From positions 3,716,359 through 3,780,358 of the forward strand of contig NC_089272.1 of NCBI RefSeq assembly GCF_963678975.1: 64,000 nt of DNA, read 5' to 3'. The notes under the pieces are model-generated. The model was not told where the DNA came from and searched no databases. It saw only the letters and a program-made list of their open reading frames with translations. Shown piece after piece: positions 48,401 through 58,435 of the stretch. This DNA is from Dysidea avara (taxonomy: Eukaryota; Porifera; Demospongiae; Dictyoceratida; Dysideidae). The position numbers were made by a program, and so were the translations under genes. The stretch's first letter is position 1; each line of letters begins with the position of its first letter.

Positions 48401-49375
48401 GAACGCTGTAGAGCCAGAGTGAGGTGCTCCGTTTGGTGGCCTGAGATTACCAAGGATACTGCTGAGATAGTTCGTCAGTGTCCCACATGTGCTAGAGAAT
48501 CCCAACAAAGGAGAGAACCCCTGATCAAGTCGACACTCCCAGATTATCCATGGCAAATTATAGGGACAGATTTGTTTGAACTGGAAGGTACCAAGTACTT
48601 GTTAACAGTAGACTATTTTTCAAGGTACCCTGAAGTAACCAAGTTGACTACAACTACCTCAGCAGCTGTCATTAGCCACCTCAAAAATGTGTTCTCACAT
48701 CATGGAATCCCGGAAGTAGTTCGCAGCGATAATGGTCCACAATTCTCAGCTCTAGAGTTTACTCAGTTTGCAAATGAATATGGATTCTGTCACATCACAA
48801 GCAGCCCCAAGTATCCCCAAAGTAATGGGCAAGCTGAACGCATGGTTCAAACTGTTAAACATTTACTGAAAAACAGTAAAGATCCATACATGGCGATGCT
48901 TACTTATAGGTCAACACCTCTTCCCTGGTGTGGAAGGAGCCCAGCTGAATTGAGTATGGGGAGACAGATCCGAACTTGTGTTCCTACTGCAGACTGTAAG
49001 CTGATTCCTCAATGGACCTATTTGGAAGAATTTCAGAAGTCTGATGCCACATACAAGCTGAAACAGAAGGACAATTTTGACAAACGTCATAGGACCAAGG
49101 ATTTACCTATGATCCCCGATGACACTCCCGTTTGGATAGACTCTGATAATGGTCCAGTTTCGGGCAGAGTGGTTACTTCAGCAGAAACCCCCAGATCCTA
49201 TCTTGTAGAGACTCCTTCAGGTCAACTTCAGAGGAACAGAATCCAATTAAGAGTTGTTCCTCAAGAATCTAATGCTGGGTTTCATGAAGAACTGTCAGAA
49301 CCAGAAGAGCCTCACCGAATGATGACTAGAAGTCAAACTGGGACTGAGATTCGTCCCCCCCGCCGTTTCTCTTAA
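45473..49375 (+). CDS. Gag-Pol polyprotein of the Ty3/gypsy element
   Basis: About 1300 residues in a single frame from the first ATG after the LTR. Order of parts: gag capsid-like region, a double zinc knuckle near residues 226-262 (CSRCGHS, CHRCNRRGHYSSLC), aspartic protease near 329 (LDTGAA), reverse transcriptase with QMDDILVFG near 600, RNase H near 745-860, integrase with its HHCC zinc domain and DDE core near 960-1160, and a basic C-terminal tail. Fusion of gag and pol in one frame and lack of a chromodomain or envelope recall Mag/K02A2.6-like gypsy elements (inference). Described as a genomic element only; it appears whole. Confidence 0.92.
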   Translation: MAGIQLKTPEPFDFNNPDSWSKWKRRFEQFREASGLSGESETRQVSTLLYTMGENADNVLTSTRITSEERKKYDTVLAKLDGFFKVRRNVIFERAKFNRRNQLPGETVEQYISELYALVETCEYGNLTEEMLRDRIVVGIRDEAISKRLQLDPELTLDKAKKAVRLNEAVQDQQRQLKGEGTMQDPVVVDAVSKYSNKRAIGGKTTPHPQQLRGGMLPDRQQSAQACSRCGHSRHPEGVKCPAISATCHRCNRRGHYSSLCFSKTKKQTFSVDTSPTDELSVDTTPSEKLPPVEELSLDTAFLDAMATSSESSWYVTVTLDTKVVQFKLDTGAAVTAISEETYRALPKTELKKPSKILSGPANQKLTVLGQFTGALSNKEISSRQEIFVVQGLRHNLLGLPAITALQLICRIHTMVAEDIYSQFPTVFRGLGTLGDEYLIKLKDDAQPHSLHTPRNIPLPLRKKVQEELTRMESGGIISKVDEPTPWCAGMVVVPKKSGAIRICVDLKKLNEGVLREVHPMPKVDETLALLAGATIFSKLDANSGFWQIPLAKDSRHLTTFITPFGRYCFNKLPFGITSAPELFQKRMKRILEGLQGVVCQMDDILVFGSTPQEHNSRLLAVLQQLQSANVTLNRTKCEFNQKSVKFLGHLVDSQGIRADPEKIAAVSNMKPPTSVTELRRFLGMANQLGKFSPRLSQISQPLRELLSPSHAWVWGPTQEDSFIAIKTELTQPTVLALYDPEASSKVSADASSYGLGAVLLQQSGQVWKPVAYASRSMTETKRRYAQIEKEALAVTWACDKFANYILGTHFLIESDHKPLIPLLNAKNLDHLPPRILRFRLRMARFNYTVSHVPGKLLTTADALSRAPSPLCDNQLQEEVEWFVDTVVAALPAGEHRLKQYKDAQDDDSTCMTVKRWCLEGWPAKSPTDVDLSAFWKVRSFFSLHNNLLLYNQRIVIPSSLRKETLAKIHEGHQGIERCRARVRCSVWWPEITKDTAEIVRQCPTCARESQQRREPLIKSTLPDYPWQIIGTDLFELEGTKYLLTVDYFSRYPEVTKLTTTTSAAVISHLKNVFSHHGIPEVVRSDNGPQFSALEFTQFANEYGFCHITSSPKYPQSNGQAERMVQTVKHLLKNSKDPYMAMLTYRSTPLPWCGRSPAELSMGRQIRTCVPTADCKLIPQWTYLEEFQKSDATYKLKQKDNFDKRHRTKDLPMIPDDTPVWIDSDNGPVSGRVVTSAETPRSYLVETPSGQLQRNRIQLRVVPQESNAGFHEELSEPEEPHRMMTRSQTGTEIRPPRRFS

Positions 49376-49383
49376 GGGGGAGA
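49374..49383 (+). other. Polypurine tract
   Basis: AAGGGGGAGA directly abutting the 3' LTR. Confidence 0.8.
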
Positions 49384-49563
49384 TGTGGTATTACGTAATG
49401 AACAGACTTCTTATAGTGATGTAACGTAGAGTATAAAGAGTCGCGTGATTGTAATTATCATGAGTTGTTGTAATCTTGAGTGTGCTGGTGATTGTTGTAT
49501 TGATTAACAGAATTATTAACAATTGTTTGACTTGTTAGTGAACGCACCGCAGCAACCGCCACA
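49384..49563 (+). repeat. 3' LTR
   Basis: 180 bp, identical by eye to the 5' LTR. Confidence 0.95.
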
Positions 49564-49568
49564 ATTTT

Positions 49569-49960
49569 AACGAAGGCACAAATTGTGCGTGGGCGGGCAA
49601 TTCATTACATTCTGTTCGCCGTTTATAACTATCACTGGCAAACTAATGTATATACAATATCAAAGAACGTATATATTTAAACAGTTGCATGATACTTATA
49701 AACTGTTTTTTCACTGTCAACCACTTCTTGTGCGTGGGCGACCCACCACCCCTCCCCTCCGCACCCTTCCACCCACCCCCCCTAGCTATATGATATACGT
49801 GCTATACAGGTGAGCATATTAAAAGTTGCTAAAATTAGCTAACAGGTTTCTGTAGAATCAGTTTTTTTTTAAAAATTCTAATTGAACAAACAGTACATTT
49901 TCATACTATAGCTGAATGACATTAAAAAATTACATTGAATTGTTCTGATATGTTAAATAA
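49569..49960 (+). repeat. 2-kb interspersed repeat, copy 2, right part
   Basis: Continues copy 2 from AACGAAGGCACAAATTG to TGAATTGTTCTGATATG, matching 23653-24012. Confidence 0.75.
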
Positions 49961-50465
49961 ACCGTTTGCTATGCACTGCTAAGGAAGCGTTTGTTAAATA
50001 AACCGCTTTTACCAACATATTACGCACAAAACTATCTTCTAAACTGTTTTATAGTGTGACTAACGTGTTTTTCCCACAAATTCTCTCGACAAAGCCTCAA
50101 AGCTGCTCTTCATTTCGTTCGCGTACGTAAGGGATACGCCCCCTTTCAACTCTAAGCGATAGGCTATTCCTGGCAGTGTACGAGGCCTGCACCGTTGTTT
50201 TTCAGTTGCTAAATGCCTGAAAACCTCAAGGGGAAGGTAGTCTGAGGAAAGTCACCACACCCGTATTTCAGTCCGCCGAAAAGAAACCACCTCAGAGCAA
50301 AGTTCACCTGTGCAGAAGTTTAATACAGACTTCATTTCACTTTTACTTCTTACGTAAAAGCTGCTTTCACCGTTATTAAACGATTTTGCTCACGTGGGTG
50401 CGTACGGACAATCATAGGTAGATAGGTAGATAGATAGGTACACACACACACACTTTTACGAAAAC

Positions 50466-50520
50466 AATTACAGTAAACCAGGCGCACGCCCACAGCCGGT
50501 CTTCGCGTGCGCCTGGTTTA
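50466..50520. repeat. Short foldback element
   Basis: AAACCAGGCGCACGC at 50475 mirrors GCGTGCGCCTGGTTT at 50507-50521. The phrase AATTACAGTAAACCAGGC resembles AATTACAGTGACCAGGC at 20530, indicating one small dispersed hairpin family. Confidence 0.6.
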
Positions 50521-50541
50521 AAAACGGGAAGTCTTAGAGTT

Positions 50542-50555
50542 GTAACCTTGGTAAC
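50542..50555 (+). promoter_or_regulatory. RFX X-box-like motif
   Basis: GTAACCTTGGTAAC is a complete two-half-site match to the X-box pattern GTNRCC-spacer-RGYAAC that RFX factors bind upstream of cilium genes. It lies 70 bp before the ATG of the candidate first exon at 50625. Confidence 0.45.
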
Positions 50556-50624
50556 AGTTTAGTCGGTTTTCTGCTGTGTTTCAACTTTGGTCTCTCTAGC
50601 TTTTAGCCACTCTGGCTCTTAGTT

Positions 50625-50713
50625 ATGCGGAAACTATTGGTGTTTATTGTGCCACACGCCATGAGCAGTAGTCAGAATCCGTCTCGGGTCATGCGGGTAC
50701 TGAGACCTGCCGA
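50625..50713 (+). CDS. Possible first coding exon of an unidentified gene
   Basis: From ATG 50625, or the second ATG 50661, the frame reads MSSSQNPSRVMRVLRPAEGSS and meets a strong donor, GTGAGTG, at about 50715. The SRVxRVLRP phrase faintly recalls the N-terminal motif of Jupiter/HN1 microtubule-associated proteins. The nearest acceptor (CTACAG, about 50786) joins out of frame to an early stop, so the next real exon was not found. Weak candidate: exon of a live gene, or a relic. Confidence 0.25.
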
Positions 50714-50985
50714 AGGAAGTTCGGGTGAGTGTGGGTGCGTGTTAATTTTAGAGAACTTAATTTGTGTATTGGTACTTGACCTACAGGCTCAGATAATTAA
50801 GTGGAACTCCAAGGAGCTCAACTCGTTCCTCTGTATCGACTGTGGAACCACAACTTAATAAAATAGCCAGCCGTTATTTCACAGTTTCCGCGACCTAATT
50901 GCAAAGAATGCGGTGTGGCTGTACGAGACTAGCAGTGATGCAGTCGCATTAGCTTAATGGCTACAGTGTATGCAAATTTTATTTA

Positions 50986-51202
50986 CAGTAGGACCTCAGT
51001 TATTAGGATTTTCGGTTAACCGAACTACGGAAATGACTGCTCTATTAGAGTAGTGACTGTTCTATTAGGGTATTTGAAAGTACTGATGTTTAAAAATGCT
51101 ATTTTAAGGTTATTTATACACATGCAGTTTCAGAGATATGGACTTTTCAGACTTATGGACTACCCCTGATCCCAAGGGGTTCGGATAACTGAGGTTCCAC
51201 TG
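50986..51202. mobile_element. pogo/Tigger-like MITE, 217 bp
   Basis: Ends CAGTAGGACCTCAGTTAT and, inverted, CAGTGGAACCTCAGTTATCC. CAGTGGAACCTC-type ends belong to pogo/Tigger. A TA precedes the left end; the right flank is TG. The interior holds two copies of the TAATAGAGCAGTCA motif in inverse form (51034-51074). Confidence 0.7.
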
Positions 51203-51224
51203 TGTGTTTATGACATTTTCTTTA

Positions 51225-51960
51225 GGTATGTCACCAAACCTGCATGACAAATGGTCAGTGGAATTGGATCCAATGTTGGCTATAATGTACGTTTATACTC
51301 TGTTATCACTATAGAGATGTCACTGAACCTGACAACCAATACTGACCATCTAGAGTGTTGGTGATGGTTGTACGTTTATAAATTTCATTAGTTTGTGTTC
51401 ATTATACTATTGTATTCCTAGAGACATCACCAAAGCAAACAACCAATGCAGCCTGTTTAGAGTCCCAATGATGACTACAATGTACGTTTATAAATTTCAT
51501 CAGTTTGTGTTTATTATACTCTGCTTTTCCTATATAGAGATGTCACCAAACCAGACAACCAATGATGCTGACTGCGTAGAGTCCCACTGATGGCTACAAT
51601 GTATGTTAATAAATTTCATTAGTTTGTGTGTTCATTGCTATGTTTTTCCTATTATAGAGATGTACAATCAATGCTGACCATCTAAAGTCCCACTGCATGC
51701 CAGTGCTTACCATCTAGAGTTCCATGCACTGATGGCTACAATGTACGTTTATAAATTTCATTACTGAGTTTGTGTATTCATTATGTTTTTCCTATGTAGA
51801 AAGATGTCGCCACAGTGGATCACAACCGATGCAAGTCCTACACTGATGGTTGAATGTACGTTTTATAAATTTCATTAGTTTGTGTGTTCATTGTATGTTT
51901 TTTTTATAGAAATGTCACCATCCTGATAGGGATGTCATGCCAGAACTTGACAACCAAAAC
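51225..51960 (+). repeat. Minisatellite, ~130-bp units
   Basis: About six units, each with TATAAATTTCATTAGTTTGTG, then a TTTTTCCTAT-TAGAGATGTCACCA phrase, then GACAACCAATG and ACTGATGGCTACAATGTACG. Units vary between roughly 110 and 135 bp. Non-coding. Confidence 0.8.
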
Positions 51961-53370
51961 TGCATGGGCATCTGCTGTCAAATGGCACTGATATCCTATA
52001 AGAAGAAATAGTGATTTTAACTGTCACAGTGTTAACAATGCTGCATTAAATGCATTTGAAATGTATTTGAAATACAATTAAAATACAAACAATATTATAA
52101 ATATGTTGGAGTGTGAAGGTCATACCATGGAAGTGTGAAGGTCACACCGGTTTCAGTGTGATATTCACACTTCCAAATTTACAGTGTAGTCATAGCTCAA
52201 TTTGCAGGCGACTCAGTGGTGTAAAGCCATACAAAGTCTGCCAAACTACAGAGGTACTATACGTATAGTACATCTCCTGTATGTTGTACAGTATTGTGTT
52301 ACACATCATTAGCCATTGCCACACCATGCATCGATGTACTTGCATGCACTCAGCTATACCAGTAGTTTTGCATCGGGCCTGGCAGGACATTGTGTGCATG
52401 GAGAATGCCAACACAGCTTTCAGCTGATAAGTTTGTGTGATAATGCATAGCTCTCAACCTGAAGCCTTTCAGTGCCAGGAATGAGATCACTCTGAGATGG
52501 AAGCTATAATATAAACACTGCCATAATTACATCCTATATACAACCTGATTGAGATAACTAACACAGCATACACAAAATGTGCCCTTAAGCTAATAATTGC
52601 TGCTGTTTATGTACCTATACATATACTGTTAACTATATTATTGTGTCTGTATATACTGTAGTTACAGTCTACAATGCTATTGCACAATGGAATTGTACGT
52701 TTTCTTGGTGGAATGTCCATTATTTTCTGGAATTGGATTTTTATCCTATTGAAGGTACTGCATGCCTGTAACTGCCATCTTTCACAGTGATCAGCTGCAA
52801 GCAGTTGTCTGTTCTCCTAAATTTAATCATGGCACCACGTTATCATTTAGCTACCTGACCATGAAAGACCACATCATGCCCCTACTGCATGATTCTCACA
52901 AGTTAAGGTGCAAGTGCATGCTCTCAGCATTGAATCTCACGTCTGCAAGCAATGAAGCTAAAGATTGATTAAAATTCAGTATCTAGAGTAGCAGGCCCTA
53001 ACGATTGTTATTGCATAATTTATGTTTACTATAGCTATGTGCTACTGTGTATGTGCATCTTTTCCATACACACTGTGCTGGTCATGCACTGTTTGTACAT
53101 GCCCCATTTGCAGATTGTCCCATTGGTGGTTGTATGTGCCCAGGGCATAGTAATAATTACTCTACCTTGTCAAAAGCCCGCTGCCGGAAACATCCCTAGC
53201 TGCCAATATAGCTTGTAAGCTTTATTTGCAGTTAAAGAAGTTAGTTATAGCTGATGAACACTCATACAGTACTATGCTACCCGTCCAATGTATAAAACTG
53301 AAAGGTTCTGTGTGGCTAGAATTTTAGCAAATTGTGAGCATGCATGCAAGCGGGACTCACATAGCTATCC
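51961..53370. other. Gene-free stretch upstream of the repeat-ectodomain gene
   Basis: No supportable gene. A MITE-end-like hairpin (GAAGTGTGAAGGTCACACC ... TGATATTCACACTTCC, 52130-52180) occurs. The ORF-like run at 52762-52968 has no recognisable domain or codon-use contrast. Confidence 0.4.
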
Positions 53371-53376
53371 AACACC

Positions 53377-53385
53377 TATAAAAAG
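53377..53385 (+). promoter_or_regulatory. TATA box of the repeat-ectodomain gene
   Basis: TATAAAAAG lies 43 bp before the ATG, leaving a leader of perhaps 15-20 nt, consistent with a compact promoter. Confidence 0.5.
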
Positions 53386-53427
53386 CGTTTAAATTTTTCA
53401 TATAACTAGTGACATATTGTTTGCAAT

Positions 53428-56244
53428 ATGGATGGTTACGGCATTTTATTCGTTGCAGTATTCCTGCTATTACAATCAGAGAATTTATGCAGTGCCACGG
53501 GATTCTGTTACAGCCGGGAGTACAATTTGGAAATAGACCGCGGAATCACGTCCACCGCTTTGAGAAACTGCTACGGAAGTACCCCTTATTCTGTAACTCC
53601 TTGTACTCAATACCGAAGTGCAGCTTCTAACCAACGGTCAGTTCGCTTTGAAACGGATGGACAGAGCGTGTCGTACAACATTATTTCACTTTCCCGCCGG
53701 TGTTTTTTCCATGTTAACAACGTTCGATACTCGAATGATGGCAGCTCGGATAGAATAAGTGTTTATTTGGACAATAATATGGTTGGCGACTTCACTACTA
53801 TTTCGAGGTCTAATAATGGCCATTTGTGGAATGTGTTTAGAGACTCCGGTGTAATAGGTGATGCGCAAACCCTCGGACCTGGAGAACACAGACTGACATT
53901 TACAATTACTTCCACAGATCGATATGGTGTGGAATTGGACAAAGTAAATGTTTCATTTACTCAATGCGACGGTCCGTGCCCAGTAGTCACATCATCTAGT
54001 CCATCTTCAATATATGAGAATTGCAATAGTGACATCAATTTACAGACGGAAAACGGAATAGCATCATCTCCGCTCGATCAATGCGATTCAATGAACCCTC
54101 AAACCCCGTGCGTCCAGTACCGAAGTAGGGCTTCAAACGGACTTTCAGTTTACCTCGCTAGAAATGGACAGAACATATCACATAACATTACGTCACATTC
54201 TTGGTGTGCTTTTAGTATTACCGACGTTCAGTATTCTAATGATGGGGATTCAGACACAGTAAGCATATACCTGGATAACAATATTATCGGTGACTTCAAT
54301 ACGGTTAGAACATATGGTGGAGATGGCCATTTATGGAATGTATTCAGAAGCTCTTATGCGGTAGGGACCACACAGATAATGTCTCCTGGAGTTCACCAAC
54401 TTTCAGTTAGGGTGTCTTCAACAGATCAATATGGTGTTGAAATTGACAAAGTGAATGTCTCGTTTACATTATGTGATGGTGAGTGCCCAGTAGTGCTTAC
54501 GACACGCCAACCAGTAGACGTTGAGGAATGTGATAGTGACTACAACTTAGAGATAGAAAATGCATTTGCAACTTCACTAAGGTCATGTGATTCTCTGACT
54601 TCCCAAACTCCATGCATCCAATATCGAAGTGAAGCTTCTAATGACACAGCAGTTCATTTTGCAAGCAATGGACAAAATGCGTCATATACAATTACAGCAC
54701 CTTCTGAGTGTTCCTTGCATGTCGACAACATTATGTATTCTAATGATGGTCAAAGAGATTTGCTAAGAATTTACCTGGATAACCACTTGATTGGTGAATT
54801 TACTACTCTTGCAAACAGTGGAGGTGGAAATTTATGGAATGTGTTTAGAAGTTCTGGCATTGTAGGTACTCCTCAGATCATCGTTCCTGGAGAACACAAA
54901 CTTACCATTGTAGTTTCTTCAACAGATGAACATGGTGTGGAACTTGACAAAGTAAGTCTATCATTTACGCAGTACGATGGTGAGTGCCCCTCTGTAATAC
55001 TACCAATGCAACAGCCAGTTGATGAAGGTTGTAATGCTGTCTTAAATTTAGAAATGGAAAATGGACTATCGCTAATTCCACTACTAGGATGTGACCAAGT
55101 ATATTCCCCTGCTACATGTATCCAATTTCGAAGCCAGGCTTCTAGTGAACTAACCGTTCGTGTTGTCAGTGATAGACAGGATGTTTGGTTTAATGTTACT
55201 TCACAATCCCAGTGCTCCTTACAAGTTAATAATGTTATATATTCCAATGATGGTGAATCAGATGAAATAAGTATATACCTTGACGATACTAAAATTGGTG
55301 GATTCGCTACTCGTGTTGAATATGGAAATGGTAATTTATGGAATGTGTTTGAAAACTCTGGACTTGTAGGTAGTAGACTGACTCTCGATCCTGGACAACA
55401 CAGGCTTACCTTTAGGGTTGTGTCAACAGATCAACATGGAGTGGAAATGGACAAAGTGAATGTCTCATTTACACAGTGCAGTGGTGAGTGTCCAACAGTA
55501 CACAGACAGATGATTACTTATAATGAGGATTGTAATAGTGCTTTGAACTTAGAGATGGAAAATGGAATATCATCTACACTGCTGAAAGAATGCAATCAAG
55601 TGTACTCCCAAACCCCATGCATCCAGTACCGAAGTGAGGCTTCTGATCAACAAACAGTTCATCTAACAAGCAGTGGACAATACGTATCATACACTATCAC
55701 ATCACATTCACGATGCTCTTTCCATATTCTTGGGCTTCAATATTCAAATGATGGTGATTCTGATACAATTAGTATTTACCTGGATAATGAAAGATTTGGG
55801 GAATTTATTACACATTCGTCCAGTGGAGGTGGTCATTTGTGGAATGTGTTTGAAAACCCTGGTCTTATAGGCAATACGCAGATCCTCGATCATGGAGAGC
55901 ACACACTTACCATTAGAGTGTCTGCAACAGATCAATACGGTGTAGAACTTGACATGATAAGAATAGCTTTTTCAATGTGTAACGGTGAATGTCCATCAGT
56001 GACACCATTGCACCATCCAGATGATCAGACCCCAACTAAAAATCCAGATCAGAAAGATACAAATATGAGTCCAGATAATACAAATAATGAGAATCAAGGA
56101 GATGGAAGTGAAAATTCAGAAGGTGATTTATCTGATGGAGAACTTGCAGGACTACTTGTAACAATTATAGCAGTTCTTGTAATTTCTTTGATAGTAGTAA
56201 TAGCTTTGTTTTATGCATGCAAACGCAGACAGAAGTACATGTAA
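53428..56244 (+). CDS. Type I membrane protein with five cysteine-rich ectodomain repeats, novel family
   Basis: 938 residues in one exon. A hydrophobic start (ILFVAVFLLL, cut probably near residue 25) is a signal peptide; GELAGLLVTIIAVLVISLIVV near 904-930 is a membrane anchor with a short basic tail (CKRRQKYM). Between lie five tandem repeats of about 168 residues whose first cysteines are at 27, 199, 368, 535 and 702. Each repeat has about six cysteines and the same landmarks: a C-x-(5-6)-L-E-x-(E/D)-(N/R)-G opening, TPC-(I/V)-QYRS, YSNDG-x-x-D, I-Y-L-D, G-x-LWNVF, ST-D-x-(Y/H)-GVE-(L/I/M)-DK and a closing GECP. Many potential N-glycosylation sites. The predicted beta-rich pattern suggests a jelly-roll or carbohydrate-binding fold, but I do not recognise the family. 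Likely a surface adhesion or recognition protein (inference). A Ser/Asn/Asp-rich stalk joins repeats to membrane. Confidence 0.9.
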   Translation: MDGYGILFVAVFLLLQSENLCSATGFCYSREYNLEIDRGITSTALRNCYGSTPYSVTPCTQYRSAASNQRSVRFETDGQSVSYNIISLSRRCFFHVNNVRYSNDGSSDRISVYLDNNMVGDFTTISRSNNGHLWNVFRDSGVIGDAQTLGPGEHRLTFTITSTDRYGVELDKVNVSFTQCDGPCPVVTSSSPSSIYENCNSDINLQTENGIASSPLDQCDSMNPQTPCVQYRSRASNGLSVYLARNGQNISHNITSHSWCAFSITDVQYSNDGDSDTVSIYLDNNIIGDFNTVRTYGGDGHLWNVFRSSYAVGTTQIMSPGVHQLSVRVSSTDQYGVEIDKVNVSFTLCDGECPVVLTTRQPVDVEECDSDYNLEIENAFATSLRSCDSLTSQTPCIQYRSEASNDTAVHFASNGQNASYTITAPSECSLHVDNIMYSNDGQRDLLRIYLDNHLIGEFTTLANSGGGNLWNVFRSSGIVGTPQIIVPGEHKLTIVVSSTDEHGVELDKVSLSFTQYDGECPSVILPMQQPVDEGCNAVLNLEMENGLSLIPLLGCDQVYSPATCIQFRSQASSELTVRVVSDRQDVWFNVTSQSQCSLQVNNVIYSNDGESDEISIYLDDTKIGGFATRVEYGNGNLWNVFENSGLVGSRLTLDPGQHRLTFRVVSTDQHGVEMDKVNVSFTQCSGECPTVHRQMITYNEDCNSALNLEMENGISSTLLKECNQVYSQTPCIQYRSEASDQQTVHLTSSGQYVSYTITSHSRCSFHILGLQYSNDGDSDTISIYLDNERFGEFITHSSSGGGHLWNVFENPGLIGNTQILDHGEHTLTIRVSATDQYGVELDMIRIAFSMCNGECPSVTPLHHPDDQTPTKNPDQKDTNMSPDNTNNENQGDGSENSEGDLSDGELAGLLVTIIAVLVISLIVVIALFYACKRRQKYM

Positions 56245-56679
56245 TCTAAATAGCACAGTATCTTGCTTTGTTTGCATACTCTCTTTTGTAAATTATTGTT
56301 TTTGGTATTTTCTTTTACTTATAATTATGTTTACTTACTATGTTGTTGCTTAATTTTGTTTACTAATAACAACTGTGTCATGATACTATATATACACCAT
56401 CACTGATGTTTGTTTATAATTATTTTTGCTGGTATCTGTGCGCTGATGGGTTACAATGTGGAGCATTGATACATGCTTGCATAACTGATCAAGAGTGTGA
56501 TGCATAATAATACATTTCAAAGTACACTAACAAAGTCAGATAAGCTCTTAGTCAATTCAGATAAGGATTTGCACTTAATATGTGCCTAAGTGGTGTATTT
56601 CAAATCTTGTATTGAGAAAATGAGCCATGCATTGCATGCAACCGTCACAGCAAAAAATACCACATTTCCAGTGGTTATA

Positions 56680-57190
56680 TCGGTACAGGAAATGTCAAGG
56701 AAATTTTCTGTTTGAATTTCTGACACATTTCCTGTACTTGTACATATCACCTTTCCAAGTGATTTCCAGTTTTGCAGGAAATGCCACTTTCAAAAATGTC
56801 AAGGAATATTTTGTTCATATTTCTGGCACATTTCCTGCTCTAATACATGCCACCTTTCCAGGCAATTTCCACTCATGCAGGAAATGTCACATTTCCTGGA
56901 ACTGGAAATGTCAAGGAAATTTTTTGGTTTAGCTACATTTCTGACACATTTCCTGTACTTCTACATATCACTCTTCCATCTAATTTCCAGTTGTGTAGGA
57001 AATTCCACTACCATATTTTGTCAAGGAGTTCTTTGTTCACATTTCTGGAACATTTCCTGTACTAGTACATACCACCTGTCCAGGTGATTTCCAGTTATGC
57101 AGAAATTTCAAGGTAATTTGTTTACATTTCTGGTGCGTTTTCTGTATTAGTACATATCACCTGTTATGGTAGTTTGCAGTTAGGCATGTA
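56680..57190 (+). repeat. Minisatellite, ~100-bp units
   Basis: Five units with CACATTTCCTGTACTTGTAC at 56727, 56826, 56942, 57046 and (degenerate) 57131, each followed by CACCTTTCCA and ATTTCCAGTT-TGCAGGAAAT phrases. Confidence 0.8.
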
Positions 57191-58435
57191 ATATAAGTTT
57201 GACACGTGCCACTTTTACTGTCATTGATTTGAAGTTACTATGGAATTTTAAATTGATATGGTTACACTTCAGCTCAAATTACTGTAGAATTTTGCAATAA
57301 TTTTATTTTCAGTTTGTACTATGCAGTTTAACTGGTAGCTAAAGGTAGAATTATTACATGAATATATCTGCATCCACTGAAAATTCTATCGCACACTTCA
57401 CAGTTTTTGTTGTCTTGCAGAATATAGAAATTAACCCATGCACCAAACTTTAATCTCGTGATCAATATACCTATATATGTAATAACAAATTGTTACAGCT
57501 CAAAAAATGCTACATGCTGTTTGATATAATAGGTTTGCCACAATTTGTAAGTGCTAGTAATGGTTAAACAAACAAATGGGTGGCTTTCCAGACACTCTCT
57601 ATTGAGCCCCATTGGTAACCATGGCACAAAACAGAAAACAAGCAACCTTTGCATGATTACGTCACTTTGTATTATGAATTACACAGGATCACCATAAAAT
57701 TAAATAATATTATAGGCTGTTATATGTCATCTCACAATAAGCAAAAAATCATTTTATCGATGAGCTGGAACAATTTTCTATACACAGCGAACTGGGAAAC
57801 TCATCTCCCATACATTTTCTACAGTACCTGTTGGAACTTCAGCACACACCTTTCTACTCTTACCAGAGGAGTACCACTATAACCAGGTCAACACATAATT
57901 ATGTATACAAAACCAATGAAGCTACCATCCAGTAGCCACTACTGCTACTGGATCATAGCAGTAGTGGCTAGGATCCATTGTGCCACTACAACTACAATAA
58001 AAGTTCTGGGATAAATTTATAAAATTCTCACCAGCATACGTATATGTAGCTAACTCAACTCAGATATTTTACTATCAGCAGCCACAAACTATAGGGTGGT
58101 CCGTTGAGAGACTATTGACAATGAGTCAATGAAGGGGACTGAACACCATTAGGAGCTATATTGGCTACAAGAAGTATATGTCTATTTAAGGTAGTATTCC
58201 CACACACTTTATCGTACAAAAATGACTCTGCATAATGTATGAGTTTGACACCACATCAAATGGGGTCGACATTGTGATGTGTGCTTTTGCTTTACATCTG
58301 ATGCATAATTACTTACATAGAATGCACTTAAAAGATTTTGGTGTAGCTATTTGTCAATTTCCAGTTTGGCTAAGTGGGAATTGCACATGCTGTGTAGCCA
58401 AAGCTGATCATACATGCAAAATTCTGTATCGAATT
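57191..58435. other. Gene-free stretch with a hairpin
   Basis: No supportable gene. It holds a clean hairpin at 57933-57970: arms TAGCCACTACTGC and its complement around a 12-nt loop. Confidence 0.45.

Larger units (their letters stand above)
45277..49563 (+). mobile_element. Ty3/gypsy LTR retrotransposon, apparently whole and young
   Basis: 4287 bp with 180-bp LTRs (45277-45456, 49384-49563) that look identical by eye, 5-bp target duplication ATTTT (45272-45276, 49564-49568), a tRNA-Leu type primer-binding site directly after the left LTR and a purine tract directly before the right one. One long gag-pol frame lies between. No break is visible, and identical LTRs suggest a recent insertion. 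The empty site is preserved in the sister repeat at 23644-23660. Confidence 0.95.

Noticed and set aside
57933-57970. microRNA precursor-like hairpin
   Set aside because: A 13-bp stem is too short for a typical precursor; no further evidence.
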